Positions 19,017 through 27,013 of a stretch of 49,892 nucleotides of DNA are shown piece by piece. Positions within the stretch are counted from its first letter, which is position 1, and each line of letters opens with the position of its first letter. The notes beneath the pieces are model-generated. The model did not search any database. It saw only the letters and a list, made by a program, of their open reading frames with translations, and was not told where the DNA came from. Origin of the DNA: Bacteroidota bacterium. Lineage in GTDB: Bacteria > Bacteroidota > Bacteroidia > Bacteroidales > UBA10428. The translations under genes were made by a program, and so were the position numbers. The stretch is taken from positions 1 through 49,892 of the forward strand of contig QKEH01000079.1 of NCBI GenBank assembly GCA_003252385.1, read 5' to 3'.

Positions 19017-19024
19017 TATTTTTG
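19017..19024 (+). promoter_or_regulatory. -7 element (TATTTTTG) before GH3/beta-lactamase-like gene
   Basis: Exact match to TAnnTTTG, 46 bp before the ATG at 19071. A TTG lies upstream but the spacing is shorter than usual. Confidence 0.4.
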
Positions 19025-19070
19025 GTAGTAACAATACGGATTCAGGAATTTGCATAGAAAGGGAAATACG

Positions 19071-22000
19071 ATGGGCAAACATTTTCGCAAGGCGGCACTC
19101 ACTCTTGGAGCGGCACTGGTTATTGGTGTATTTTTTCAATTCTCGGTCGATCGCCGGCCTCTGATAGAACAAGAATTTGAACTTAAAACAGACTCACCTC
19201 CTTTTCTTAAAGTTAACCCGGACTGGCCCGATTCGGTATACAACAGGCTTTCTCCGGAAGAACGCCTGGCTCAACTATTCATGGTAGCGGCTTATCCCAA
19301 TAACGGCAAGGAGGATATCCGCAGAGTCAGCCGGTTGATTAAAAAATACAAAGTTGGCGGAATTATCTTCTTCCAGGGCAACCCCGAAGAAGTAAGTCGT
19401 TTGGCAACCTACTACCAATCTATCTCCGAAACCCCTTTACTTATTGCTATCGATGGGGAATGGGGACCTGCCATGCGTCTTTCAAATACCATTACCTATC
19501 CGCGTCAAATGGCCTTGGGGGCGATTAATGACGACGACCTGATTTACCAAATGGGTCGCGACATTGCCAAACAATTGACTTACATGGGTATCCATGTCAA
19601 CTTTGCTCCGGTGATCGACATCAACAACAATCCGGACAACCCAGTGATAAATAGCCGATCGTTTGGAGAAAACCGGATACAGGTGGCCCGTAAAGGTATA
19701 CTCTATATGCGAGGCATGCAGGACGGGCATGTGCTGGCTGTTGCCAAACACTTTCCCGGGCATGGCGACACCAATATCGACTCGCACCAAGCATTACCGG
19801 TAATCCCCCACAGCAACACAAGGCTCGACAGTATAGAACTTTTTCCTTTTGATGTACTTATAAAGAGTGGTGTTTCCGGTATCATGACCGCCCACCTGCG
19901 CGTTCCTGCCCTGGATACCATCCCCCTGCCCGTTTCACTTTCATCCCGGGTAGTAGATTCCTTATTGATTCGTAAAATGCATTTTGAAGGTCTCATCTTT
20001 ACCGATGCCATGAACATGCACGGCGTAGCGGATGTTCTGGATCCCATCCAAGCCAATCGTAAAGCTCTGGAGGCCGGAAACGACATATTGCTCATGCCCC
20101 AGGAAGATGAATCCACTCTGGAATTACTGCTTGACAGCATGACTAACAGTGAGTTTGAAAATCGTATCAATCTAAGTTGTTATAAAATTTTGAAGGCCAA
20201 ACAATGGGCCGTTATTCCCGAACTTAAAACCCCGAATCTGGAAGGTAAGAACCTGATTGATTCGCTCAACAATCCAGCCTTCCAACTTATCCGGCAACGG
20301 CTGGTCGAAAAATCGCTTACCGTTGTATCCAACCAGCACCACCTTTTACCATACCAACGCCTCGATACGTTACATATTGCATCCGTAGCACTGGGCTGCG
20401 ATAGCGGTGCCGTATTCCGCGAATATCTTAATTTGTACACCCGGGTCGATAATTTTTGCGTTACCGGCATCAACAACGATTCGGCCTTTCAATTCCTGCT
20501 CGATACCTTAAGAAACTACAATCAAATTATCCTAAGCCTTCATGGAAAACCCTATTGGAGTGGAAAAAATTACGGCCTTAATGATCAGATGCTGGCTTTG
20601 GCCGATACCATTCTGAAAAAATATCCTTCGGTTCTGGTAGGCTTTAGCAATCCATACCTCCTAAACCGGCTGCATTATCTGGGTTCCGAACAGGCACTGA
20701 TAATGGCCTATCAAAACGACAGTATTCAACAAAGCCAGACGGCACAGCTCATTTTTGGAGGTATTGGCGCATCGGGCAGCCTTCCCGTCAGCATGGGCAG
20801 CATCTATCCTCAAGGCACCGGCCTTACCGTCCAATCCATCCATCGGTTTCAGTACACCTCCCCATTGGATGCAGGTTTCGATGCTGCCAAACTGCGAAAA
20901 GTAGATTCGTTGGTTGCCGATGCCATAGCCCAAAAAGCCATACCGGGTTGCCAGGTACTTGCGGCACGTAATGGTAAAGTATTTTTAAACAAGAGTTATG
21001 GGTATTTCACCTACCGGAACCAACATCCGGTCGAAAATACAGATCTGTACGACCTGGCCTCTTTAACAAAAATTGTAGCCACCGTTCCGGTTATCATGCA
21101 TCTCGATCAGGAGAACCTGTTAAGCATCCGGGATCCACTCTCGCAGCACTTGCCGGAATTGGACTCCACCAATAAACTCAAAGTCCGTATCGACGATGTT
21201 CTGCTTCATCAGGCTGGACTGGCTGCATGGATACCTTTTTATCAATCTTACCTGCAACCGATTTATCCCGGTCAATTTTTTTCAAGTACCCGATATTCAG
21301 AGCAGTATCCCATTCAACTTACTCCCAATCTCTATGTGAATAAGCACTTAAAATATCAGGACTCTACTTTTTCGCGCATGCGCGAAGGCATTTACCAGGT
21401 AGAGATAACCAACAGCCTCTACATGAACCCTTCGCTTCGCGACAGCATGTTTTCCGCCATCTATGCCTCCGATTTACAAAAAAGAGGGAAGTACAAATAC
21501 AGCGACCTGGGTTTCATTCTATTTGCCGAAATGATTCGTCGGATTACCCATACCCCACTGGATCGGATTGCCGATTCGTTATTCTATAGTAAGCTGGGAG
21601 CCACCACCCTGGGCTTCACCCCTCTGAAACGGTTTGGAATGGATCAAATTGCGCCCACCGAAAACGATTTGATTTTCCGTAAGCAAATCATCCAAGGCTA
21701 TGTTCACGACCCTGCTGCGGCTATGCTGGGTGGGGTATCGGGGCATGCCGGCCTTTTCTCTAATGCCAACGATTTGGCCAAATACATGCAAATGTTGTTA
21801 AACGGTGGCGAATACGGCGATGAACATTATTTTGATCCGGAAATCATTCACGAATTCACCTCGTGTGTAGAATGCCGAAATGGAAACCGTCGCGGATTGG
21901 GTTTTGACAAGCCGGAACCCGATGCCTCAAAAAACGGCCCTTCCATACCCGGAATTTCACTGGAAAGCTACGGTCACTCAGGTTTTACCGGAACCCTTAC

Positions 22001-22136
22001 CTGGGTCGATCCGTCTACGGGTATTGTCTTTATCTTTCTTTCGAACCGGGTATTCCCCGATGCCATTAACAACAAACTGCTTCAACTTAACGTTCGAACT
22101 AATATTCAACAAGCCATTTACGATGCACTCCTTTAA
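19071..22136 (+). CDS. NagZ-like GH3 fused to serine beta-lactamase-like domain
   Basis: 1021 residues from the ATG at 19071 (a TTG 21 bases upstream is rejected). One N-terminal hydrophobic anchor (~8-25). Residues ~45-400 are a GH3 barrel of the beta-N-acetylhexosaminidase type: AKHFPGHGDTNIDSH carries the Asp/His dyad used by NagZ as acid/base, and IFTDAMNM holds the nucleophile (D312). A degenerate second GH3 domain (~400-600) follows. Residues ~610-1021 form a class C beta-lactamase/DD-peptidase-like fold with SLTK (S664, K667), YSDLG in the YxN position and HSGFTG as third motif. Such fusions occur in Bacteroidetes and suggest peptidoglycan turnover in the periplasm, cutting GlcNAc-anhydroMurNAc bonds and peptide or ester bonds. 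It may be unrelated to the glycan island despite adjacency. Confidence 0.9.
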   Translation: MGKHFRKAALTLGAALVIGVFFQFSVDRRPLIEQEFELKTDSPPFLKVNPDWPDSVYNRLSPEERLAQLFMVAAYPNNGKEDIRRVSRLIKKYKVGGIIFFQGNPEEVSRLATYYQSISETPLLIAIDGEWGPAMRLSNTITYPRQMALGAINDDDLIYQMGRDIAKQLTYMGIHVNFAPVIDINNNPDNPVINSRSFGENRIQVARKGILYMRGMQDGHVLAVAKHFPGHGDTNIDSHQALPVIPHSNTRLDSIELFPFDVLIKSGVSGIMTAHLRVPALDTIPLPVSLSSRVVDSLLIRKMHFEGLIFTDAMNMHGVADVLDPIQANRKALEAGNDILLMPQEDESTLELLLDSMTNSEFENRINLSCYKILKAKQWAVIPELKTPNLEGKNLIDSLNNPAFQLIRQRLVEKSLTVVSNQHHLLPYQRLDTLHIASVALGCDSGAVFREYLNLYTRVDNFCVTGINNDSAFQFLLDTLRNYNQIILSLHGKPYWSGKNYGLNDQMLALADTILKKYPSVLVGFSNPYLLNRLHYLGSEQALIMAYQNDSIQQSQTAQLIFGGIGASGSLPVSMGSIYPQGTGLTVQSIHRFQYTSPLDAGFDAAKLRKVDSLVADAIAQKAIPGCQVLAARNGKVFLNKSYGYFTYRNQHPVENTDLYDLASLTKIVATVPVIMHLDQENLLSIRDPLSQHLPELDSTNKLKVRIDDVLLHQAGLAAWIPFYQSYLQPIYPGQFFSSTRYSEQYPIQLTPNLYVNKHLKYQDSTFSRMREGIYQVEITNSLYMNPSLRDSMFSAIYASDLQKRGKYKYSDLGFILFAEMIRRITHTPLDRIADSLFYSKLGATTLGFTPLKRFGMDQIAPTENDLIFRKQIIQGYVHDPAAAMLGGVSGHAGLFSNANDLAKYMQMLLNGGEYGDEHYFDPEIIHEFTSCVECRNGNRRGLGFDKPEPDASKNGPSIPGISLESYGHSGFTGTLTWVDPSTGIVFIFLSNRVFPDAINNKLLQLNVRTNIQQAIYDALL

Positions 22137-22165
22137 ATTAGCAGCTATTTAAGAGAGGGCATATA

Positions 22166-22573
22166 CTACTTAACCCCATTGCTTATTAAAAAGTCCCGGT
22201 ATTTCATGTCGGTACCCATAATATGATCCCGCACCCATTTCTTAAGGAAATCGGTGACTTCAAAGGTCAGTATAACCGTTCCGCCCATAAATCTATTTTC
22301 CAGATCCACCACTTTGGCCACAAAGCTATCGTGTTCCTTTTTATGTTGAACGGCATCGGGGTAAGCATATTCATCAAATAGTCGTTCCTCATAGGCAAAG
22401 TGATTCGCCGTATATTCCTTCATCTCGCGCAGCACAGCACCAATAAGGTCGTTATTTGACTTTTTACTGATATTCTCATAAAATTCATTGAGCAGGTCAA
22501 ATAATTTTTTGTGCTGATTGTCAATAGATTCAATATTAGTACTGAATTCCTGTTTCCATTTCGTATACACCAT
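22166..22573 (-). CDS. Bacteriohemerythrin
   Basis: 135 residues from MVYTKW; an in-frame ATG 18 bases upstream is less likely. All diiron ligands of the hemerythrin four-helix bundle are visible: His in DNQHKKLF, HxxxE in HFAYEE, HxxxH in HKKEHDSF, and HxxxxD in HIMGTDMKY. The protein binds O2 reversibly at a non-heme diiron centre and is cytoplasmic (no signal peptide); roles proposed for the family are O2 storage, delivery or sensing. It is convergent with the GH3 fusion gene and 217 bp from the divergent lipoprotein gene. Family assignment is certain; biological role is open. Confidence 0.95.
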   Translation of the reverse strand: MVYTKWKQEFSTNIESIDNQHKKLFDLLNEFYENISKKSNNDLIGAVLREMKEYTANHFAYEERLFDEYAYPDAVQHKKEHDSFVAKVVDLENRFMGGTVILTFEVTDFLKKWVRDHIMGTDMKYRDFLISNGVK

Positions 22574-22723
22574 GATAGTATTTTTTACCATAATTTACAA
22601 AATCGTTAGGGCTGAAACAATTTTTTTGCCTTGATGCTATGAATTTTTGAAGTTAATAGTACTTTTGCCACAAGTTTATTTGCTCAAAACGCAGTTTTAA
22701 CCGGTTGTTCCGGGAACTATAAC

Positions 22724-22753
22724 TTTGATATTACTAAATAATTATTATTTTTG
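22724..22753 (+). promoter_or_regulatory. Bacteroidetes promoter for small acidic lipoprotein
   Basis: TTTG (22724-22727), 18-nt spacer and TATTTTTG (22746-22753), very close to the TTTG-N19-21-TAnnTTTG consensus; ATG 37 bp downstream. A perfect 11-bp palindrome, GTTCCGGGAAC (22707-22717), lies just upstream and may be an operator. Confidence 0.6.
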
Positions 22754-22790
22754 TCTAAACCTGTATTAAAAACGTACAAAATTTAAAAAC

Positions 22791-22997
22791 ATGAAAAAAC
22801 TTAGCTTTCTATTTGTTGCCTTATCACTTGTTGGTTTTATCACTTTATCATCTTGCAAAAACACCACTGTTCCTGCAGAACAAGCTACTGAAGAAGTAGT
22901 TGATCAAGCTACCGAAGAAGCTGTAGAAGAAGCAGTTGACAGCGTTGCTACTGAAGAAGCTGTAGTTGAAGAAGCTACTGAAGAAGCAGCTAACTAA
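22791..22997 (+). CDS. Small acidic repeat lipoprotein
   Basis: 68 residues. Lipoprotein signal with lipobox LSSC (Cys ~22). The ~46-residue mature part is almost entirely Ala, Thr, Glu and Val in imperfect repeats of ATEEAVEEA, with no aromatic residues and a strong negative charge. Codons of the repeats are degenerate, so the protein pattern appears selected. It has its own clear promoter and a strong terminator, which argues for a real, well-expressed gene despite its size. It is probably tethered to an envelope membrane. Function is unknown; it could be a periplasmic spacer or cation-binding tether. No homologue is recognised. Confidence 0.8.
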   Translation: MKKLSFLFVALSLVGFITLSSCKNTTVPAEQATEEVVDQATEEAVEEAVDSVATEEAVVEEATEEAAN

Positions 22998-23025
22998 TAA
23001 AAAACCAACCTTATTCCAAAGGTAT

Positions 23026-23060
23026 AAAAAGCAGGACTTAGATCCTGCTTTTTTATTTTT
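23026..23060 (+). terminator. Rho-independent terminator after acidic lipoprotein
   Basis: 11-bp stem AAAAAGCAGGA / TCCTGCTTTTT (23026-23036 and 23043-23053), 6-nt loop, followed by a T-rich tail. Confidence 0.9.
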
Positions 23061-23206
23061 TACCCATTCCAACCTAACGTTCTTCCTCTCTACCAATACC
23101 AAAAAACGACACCCAGAACGGATCATGCTCCCTGTATAATTAAAAGTTATTAACATTTTTTCGTCCATCCTAAACCAAATCCGTCCAAAACTTAAAATTT
23201 TCCACT

Positions 23207-23890
23207 ATGAGAATACATTGTATCCGACATGAACCTTTTGAAGGTTTGGCCGCAATTCAGGACTGGATACAACAAAAGGGCTATACGGTGAATACCACAC
23301 ATCGCTATCTGAATCAGGAATTCCCATCTCCGGACCATTTCGACATTCTCATAATTATGGGAGGAACGGCAAGCGTGTACGACGATTCACCCCTGGTTCG
23401 CGAAGAAAAGTTGTACCTCCGCCAAGTGTTGGCATTCCACAAGAAAATCATTGGCATTTGTTTGGGTGCTCAGTTTTTAGCTGACGCATTGGGTGCCAGG
23501 GTATATCCCGGCGTCGAGAAAGAAATAGGCTGGTTTCCAATAACCTACACGCTTGAAAGCAAAATACTTTTCCCCTTCTTACCCCAAAGCCATGAGGTCT
23601 TTCATTGGCATGGCGACACCTTCGACATACCAGTGGGAGCCACCCCCCTGGCCAGCTCTTCGCTCACGCCTAACCAAGGGTTTATAATTAAAGGCCATAT
23701 CCTTGCCTTGCAATACCACCTTGAAATGACAACGGAAAGTATCTCCAAAATGATTCAGGGAGCCAACGGAGAATTAAAACTAAAAGGTAATTACATTCAA
23801 TCCGCCGAGGAAATCCTGGGGAACACCGCACACTTTAAAAGCTCAAACCACTTATTGCATGAGCTCCTCGATAATTTCTGTTGCACATAG
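23207..23890 (+). CDS. Class I glutamine amidotransferase-like protein
   Basis: 227 residues, cytoplasmic. The GATase1 fold shows the nucleophile elbow GICLGAQ (C85) and a downstream QYHLEMT segment with the His-x-Glu of the triad; the oxyanion strand MGGTASVYDD precedes. Stand-alone proteins of this type are annotated as GMP synthase-like amidotransferases, but there is no synthetase domain or partner gene nearby, so the ammonia acceptor is unknown. Members of this group include gamma-glutamyl hydrolases acting on small gamma-glutamyl compounds. It is followed eight bases later by the convergent aldo/keto reductase gene. Confidence 0.88.
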   Translation: MRIHCIRHEPFEGLAAIQDWIQQKGYTVNTTHRYLNQEFPSPDHFDILIIMGGTASVYDDSPLVREEKLYLRQVLAFHKKIIGICLGAQFLADALGARVYPGVEKEIGWFPITYTLESKILFPFLPQSHEVFHWHGDTFDIPVGATPLASSSLTPNQGFIIKGHILALQYHLEMTTESISKMIQGANGELKLKGNYIQSAEEILGNTAHFKSSNHLLHELLDNFCCT

Positions 23891-23898
23891 CTGTTCAA

Positions 23899-24897
23899 TT
23901 AAGCCAAAATATCCTCAATGACTTGTAACTCTTCGTTCGTAAATTCCAATTTGCGAACTGCTGAAACATTGGCATGTAATTGAGCCACACTACTTGCTCC
24001 AACCAGAACAGAGGTCACCCGCTTATCTTTAAGCAGCCAGGCAATAGCCATTTGTGCTAAACTCTGTCCTCTGTTTACAGCCAGTTCGTGTAGTTTCCGA
24101 ACCTTTTGAAGCAACTCTTCGGTAATGTTTTTTTCAGTCAGAAAAGGAGATGAACTGCGGGCTGCCCGGGAATCGACCGGAATGCCATCCAGATAGCGAT
24201 TGGTTAACAATCCTTGCGCCAGTGGTGAGAATGCAATCGAACCGATACCTTCAAGATCAAGTACATCCAAAAGACCTTCTTCCGGAGTTCGAACCAGCAT
24301 AGAATATTTCGGCTGATGAATCAGACATGGAGTTCCCATTTCACGAAGCAAACGGGCAGCATGCCTTGCCTGCTCCGGATTGTAGTTGGAAATGCCTGCA
24401 TAGAGTGCTTTGCCTTGTTTTACCAAGTCACTTAACGCCCCCATGGTCTCCTCCAAAGGGGTCTTCGGGTCGGGTCGGTGCGAATAGAATATATCCACGT
24501 ATTCCACTCCCAAGCGTTTTAAACTCTGATCGCAACTGGCCATCATATACTTTCTCGACCCCCAGTCTCCATACGGACCGGGCCACATGGTGTACCCTGC
24601 CTTGCTCGAAATGAGCAGCTCATCGCGATAGTCCGCCAACTGACTCCGAAGAATTTTACCAAAGTTTACTTCGGCAGAACCCGGGGGTGGTCCGTAATTG
24701 TTTGCCAAATCAAAATGGGTCACTCCCTTGTCAAATGCATTTAATACGATATCGGTAGCCGTATCCTGATTGTCCACATTTCCGAAGTTATGCCACAAGC
24801 CTAACGAAATGGCTGGCAATAGAATACCACTTGCCCCACATCTCCGATAGGGCATGTCAATATATCTATGATCCGAAGGCGTATAGGTTTTTATCAT
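23899..24897 (-). CDS. Aldo/keto reductase, YghZ/Gpr type
   Basis: 332 residues, full family length, cytosolic. The sequence closely follows the E. coli YghZ (L-glyceraldehyde 3-phosphate reductase) pattern: LSLGLWHNF-like AISLGLWHNFG, THFDLANNYGPPPGSAE, KAGYTMWPGPYGDWGSRKY and VDIFYSHRPD. The tetrad residues Asp and Tyr (DLANNY), Lys (SSKAGY) and His (YSHRPD) are all present. It would use NADPH to reduce toxic aldehydes such as methylglyoxal or L-GAP; it belongs to the Kv-beta-like AKR branch. Monocistronic. Confidence 0.92.
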   Translation of the reverse strand: MIKTYTPSDHRYIDMPYRRCGASGILLPAISLGLWHNFGNVDNQDTATDIVLNAFDKGVTHFDLANNYGPPPGSAEVNFGKILRSQLADYRDELLISSKAGYTMWPGPYGDWGSRKYMMASCDQSLKRLGVEYVDIFYSHRPDPKTPLEETMGALSDLVKQGKALYAGISNYNPEQARHAARLLREMGTPCLIHQPKYSMLVRTPEEGLLDVLDLEGIGSIAFSPLAQGLLTNRYLDGIPVDSRAARSSSPFLTEKNITEELLQKVRKLHELAVNRGQSLAQMAIAWLLKDKRVTSVLVGASSVAQLHANVSAVRKLEFTNEELQVIEDILA

Positions 24898-24973
24898 AAG
24901 TTATCGATCTAATGGTACTCGGTCTAAAAACAGGCCTGAGCAGCTGGTTAAGCTCTCGAAATTATAAATTATT

Positions 24974-25005
24974 CAAAAAAAACGCCTTTGTCAAGCAAAG
25001 GCGTT
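24974..25005 (-). terminator. Rho-independent terminator (minus strand)
   Basis: Stem AACGCCTTTG / CAAAGGCGTT (24981-24990 and 24996-25005) with a 5-nt loop. On the minus strand it is followed by a run of eight T, 22 bp after the stop of the 25028-25552 gene. Confidence 0.85.
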
Positions 25006-25027
25006 CGGAACATTACATTGTTTCGAA

Positions 25028-25552
25028 TTAGTACTTGTAGTTTTTATCCAGTTTTCCTTTGTTGTTAAACCATTCTGGCAAAGCATAAGCAAAACCTTTT
25101 CCTTTAAAGTTCACTTTAATAATGTCGCCTCTGCGGTTAGCCAGTTTCTGAAGACTGCGTGTTACTTTTTTACGTACTTCATCTTCGCCGGAATTCGTTC
25201 CCCGGAGCGTATCCTGCGCCGAAACAAAATCGATAATCTCCTGAGTTATTGTCGCCTTGCCTGCATTTGATATAGCCGCAACAACATCTTCATCCCATAC
25301 GGATAATTTATAACCTGAAACCGTTTTTTTTGCAGTTAGCGTTCTTCCTGCACTTCGTATAGCCCGTATCTTCTTATCAGGCATATCTGACTCCGGCCTT
25401 TCTCCCTGATCAACTGATGTCAACAATTCTTCCAATTCGGCAATGGTCAGCTCTACCTCGTACTTTTGAAACTCCAACTTCTTCAGTTCAGAATGATACC
25501 GGTTTATTAAATCCTGAATTTCAGCGCTTGACAGTTGCGTTTTTTCCATCAT
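25028..25552 (-). CDS. Uncharacterised coiled-coil / winged-helix-like protein
   Basis: 174 residues, no signal peptide or membrane segment. Residues ~5-50 are a predicted coiled coil (heptads in YHSELKKLEFQKYEVELTIA). A charged, probably disordered link (~50-82) follows. Residues ~85-165 (VWDEDVVAAISN, then TRSLQKLANRRGDIIKVNFK) have the helix-helix-helix-strand pattern of a winged helix, so nucleic-acid binding is possible. I do not recognise a named family. A strong minus-strand terminator and a Fur-like palindrome 60 bp upstream suggest a separately regulated single gene. Confidence 0.75.
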   Translation of the reverse strand: MMEKTQLSSAEIQDLINRYHSELKKLEFQKYEVELTIAELEELLTSVDQGERPESDMPDKKIRAIRSAGRTLTAKKTVSGYKLSVWDEDVVAAISNAGKATITQEIIDFVSAQDTLRGTNSGEDEVRKKVTRSLQKLANRRGDIIKVNFKGKGFAYALPEWFNNKGKLDKNYKY

Positions 25553-25611
25553 TACAAATTTTAAGTTCTATATCCAATTTACAAAAAAAAAAATAATTTA
25601 CAAAGCACTTG

Positions 25612-25641
25612 ATTGATAATGGAATAAATATCATTATCAAT
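25612..25641. promoter_or_regulatory. Perfect 10-bp inverted repeat, Fur-box-like half-sites
   Basis: ATTGATAATG (25612-25621) and CATTATCAAT (25632-25641) with a 10-nt AT-rich spacer, between the divergent genes at 25552 (minus) and 25848 (plus). GATAATG/CATTATC are the half-sites of classical Fur boxes, though with a wider spacer. Rest of the 295-bp gap: AT-rich, with a possible -7 element TATCTTCG at 25828-25835 for the downstream gene. Confidence 0.5.
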
Positions 25642-25847
25642 GATTGTAAAGCTGGTTTCTTTGGGTTTGGTTCAATGTTATGACGTGTTGCATGTAAGTA
25701 TCAAAATCTCAGACGAACATTGATCCATAACGGCACAAATGTAATTTATTTTTCTTAATTGCGCAACATACTAGAAATCAAATAGTATTCTTAGATCATG
25801 TTTATGGTTGAATTTCAACAATAGATGTATCTTCGCATTATACAATT

Positions 25848-26627
25848 ATGGAACCAAAACACACCATTTCAGCTGTAATCATCACCTTCAACGAAGAAAG
25901 AAACATAATTCGTTGTTTGAATTCAATAATTCAGATTGTGGACGAGATTATTGTTGTCGATTCATTTTCAACCGACCAAACCAGGGAACTATGTAAAAAG
26001 TACCCTGTCAAATTTACCGAGCGTAAGTGGGATGGGTATTCAGCAACCAAGAATTTTGCAAACTCACTTGCTACCTGCGATTACATTCTTTCGCTCGATG
26101 CCGATGAGGCGCTTTCTCCCGTAATTCAGGAACAACTTCAACTCTATAAATACAAGGGCTTCGACGCCCAGGCATACCGCTTTAACCGACTCACCAATTA
26201 TTGCGGAAAATTCATTCATCATTGCGGTTGGTATCCCGACCAAAAAATACGTCTATGGAAGAATGGCGTCGGTCATTGGGAAGGCCATATTCATGAAGAG
26301 TTAATTCTACAGTCTTCTGTACAGGTTAAAACCATGAATGGCGACATCCTTCATTATAGCTATTACAGCATTAATGAACACATAGCTCAAATGATGAAAT
26401 TTACCGATATGATGGCAACCGATATCCTGATTTCAAAAAAAACGGTGTCAGCAAGCAAACTGATTATCAGCCCTCTTATCAAGTTTATAAAAAGTTACCT
26501 GATTCAGGGCGGTTTCCGCGATGGTTTTTATGGACTGGTAATCTGCATACTCTCCGGTGTAGCAACCTTTCTAAAATATGCCAAAGCCCGTCAGCTATCT
26601 CAGCAAAACATTCTTCCTCAATCCTAA
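25848..26627 (+). CDS. Family 2 glycosyltransferase, WaaE/KdtX-like
   Basis: 259 residues. GT-A fold: N-terminal AVIITFNEERNI, then VVDSFSTDQT, and the metal-binding DxD in LSLDADEA (D84, D86). HCGWYPDQKIRLWKNG and HIHEEL are characteristic of the LPS core beta-1,4-glucosyltransferase subgroup (WaaE/KdtX). A C-terminal amphipathic or membrane-associated helix (~225-245) would hold it at the inner face of the cytoplasmic membrane. It would add a sugar from a nucleotide donor to lipid A core or a related glycolipid. The 3' end overlaps the convergent receiver gene by 4 bp. No other LPS genes are adjacent. Confidence 0.88.
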   Translation: MEPKHTISAVIITFNEERNIIRCLNSIIQIVDEIIVVDSFSTDQTRELCKKYPVKFTERKWDGYSATKNFANSLATCDYILSLDADEALSPVIQEQLQLYKYKGFDAQAYRFNRLTNYCGKFIHHCGWYPDQKIRLWKNGVGHWEGHIHEELILQSSVQVKTMNGDILHYSYYSINEHIAQMMKFTDMMATDILISKKTVSASKLIISPLIKFIKSYLIQGGFRDGFYGLVICILSGVATFLKYAKARQLSQQNILPQS

Positions 26628-26992
26628 GTGAGGAATTGTTCCAGTATTTTGTTAAACTTAATCCGATTTATAGGTTTTGAAATATAAGCGTCAAATCCCA
26701 GCTCCCGGGATTTTTCTTCATCTTCTATGCGAGCATATGCAGTTTGGGCAATAATTGGAGTTTCCACTCCCAACGCCCTCAATCTCTTAATTGCTTCGTA
26801 ACCACTCATTTCAGGCATCTTAATATCCATTAATATCAGGTCGAAGCTATGCTGCTGACAACGGAGAATTGCTTCCGCACCCGTTTGTGCCCATGCCAAT
26901 TCCACATTCCAGCTTCGTAACAACACTTGAAGCAAAGCATAATTCGACTCTTCGTCTTCTACAATCAGAACTTTTTTCCTTATGTCTGTCAT
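26624..26992 (-). CDS. Single-domain response regulator (CheY-like)
   Basis: 122 residues, a lone receiver domain without output domain. Acidic pocket VEDEE, phosphoacceptor D56 in LILMDIKMP, and Lys in YISKPIN. It lies 21 bp downstream of the hybrid kinase, clearly in the same operon. Its sequence resembles the C-terminal receiver of that kinase, including the shared AQTA(Y/F)A segment, so it may have arisen by duplication. Probably takes phosphate from, or competes within, the kinase relay; the final output is not encoded here. Confidence 0.92.
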   Translation of the reverse strand: MTDIRKKVLIVEDEESNYALLQVLLRSWNVELAWAQTGAEAILRCQQHSFDLILMDIKMPEMSGYEAIKRLRALGVETPIIAQTAYARIEDEEKSRELGFDAYISKPINRIKFNKILEQFLT

Positions 26993-27013
26993 TTATTAAT
27001 AACTTACAACTTT

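Noticed and set aside
22998-23206. Second small lipoprotein or toxin-antitoxin pair after the acidic lipoprotein
   Set aside because: After the terminator there is no start codon with a usable frame before the amidotransferase gene.
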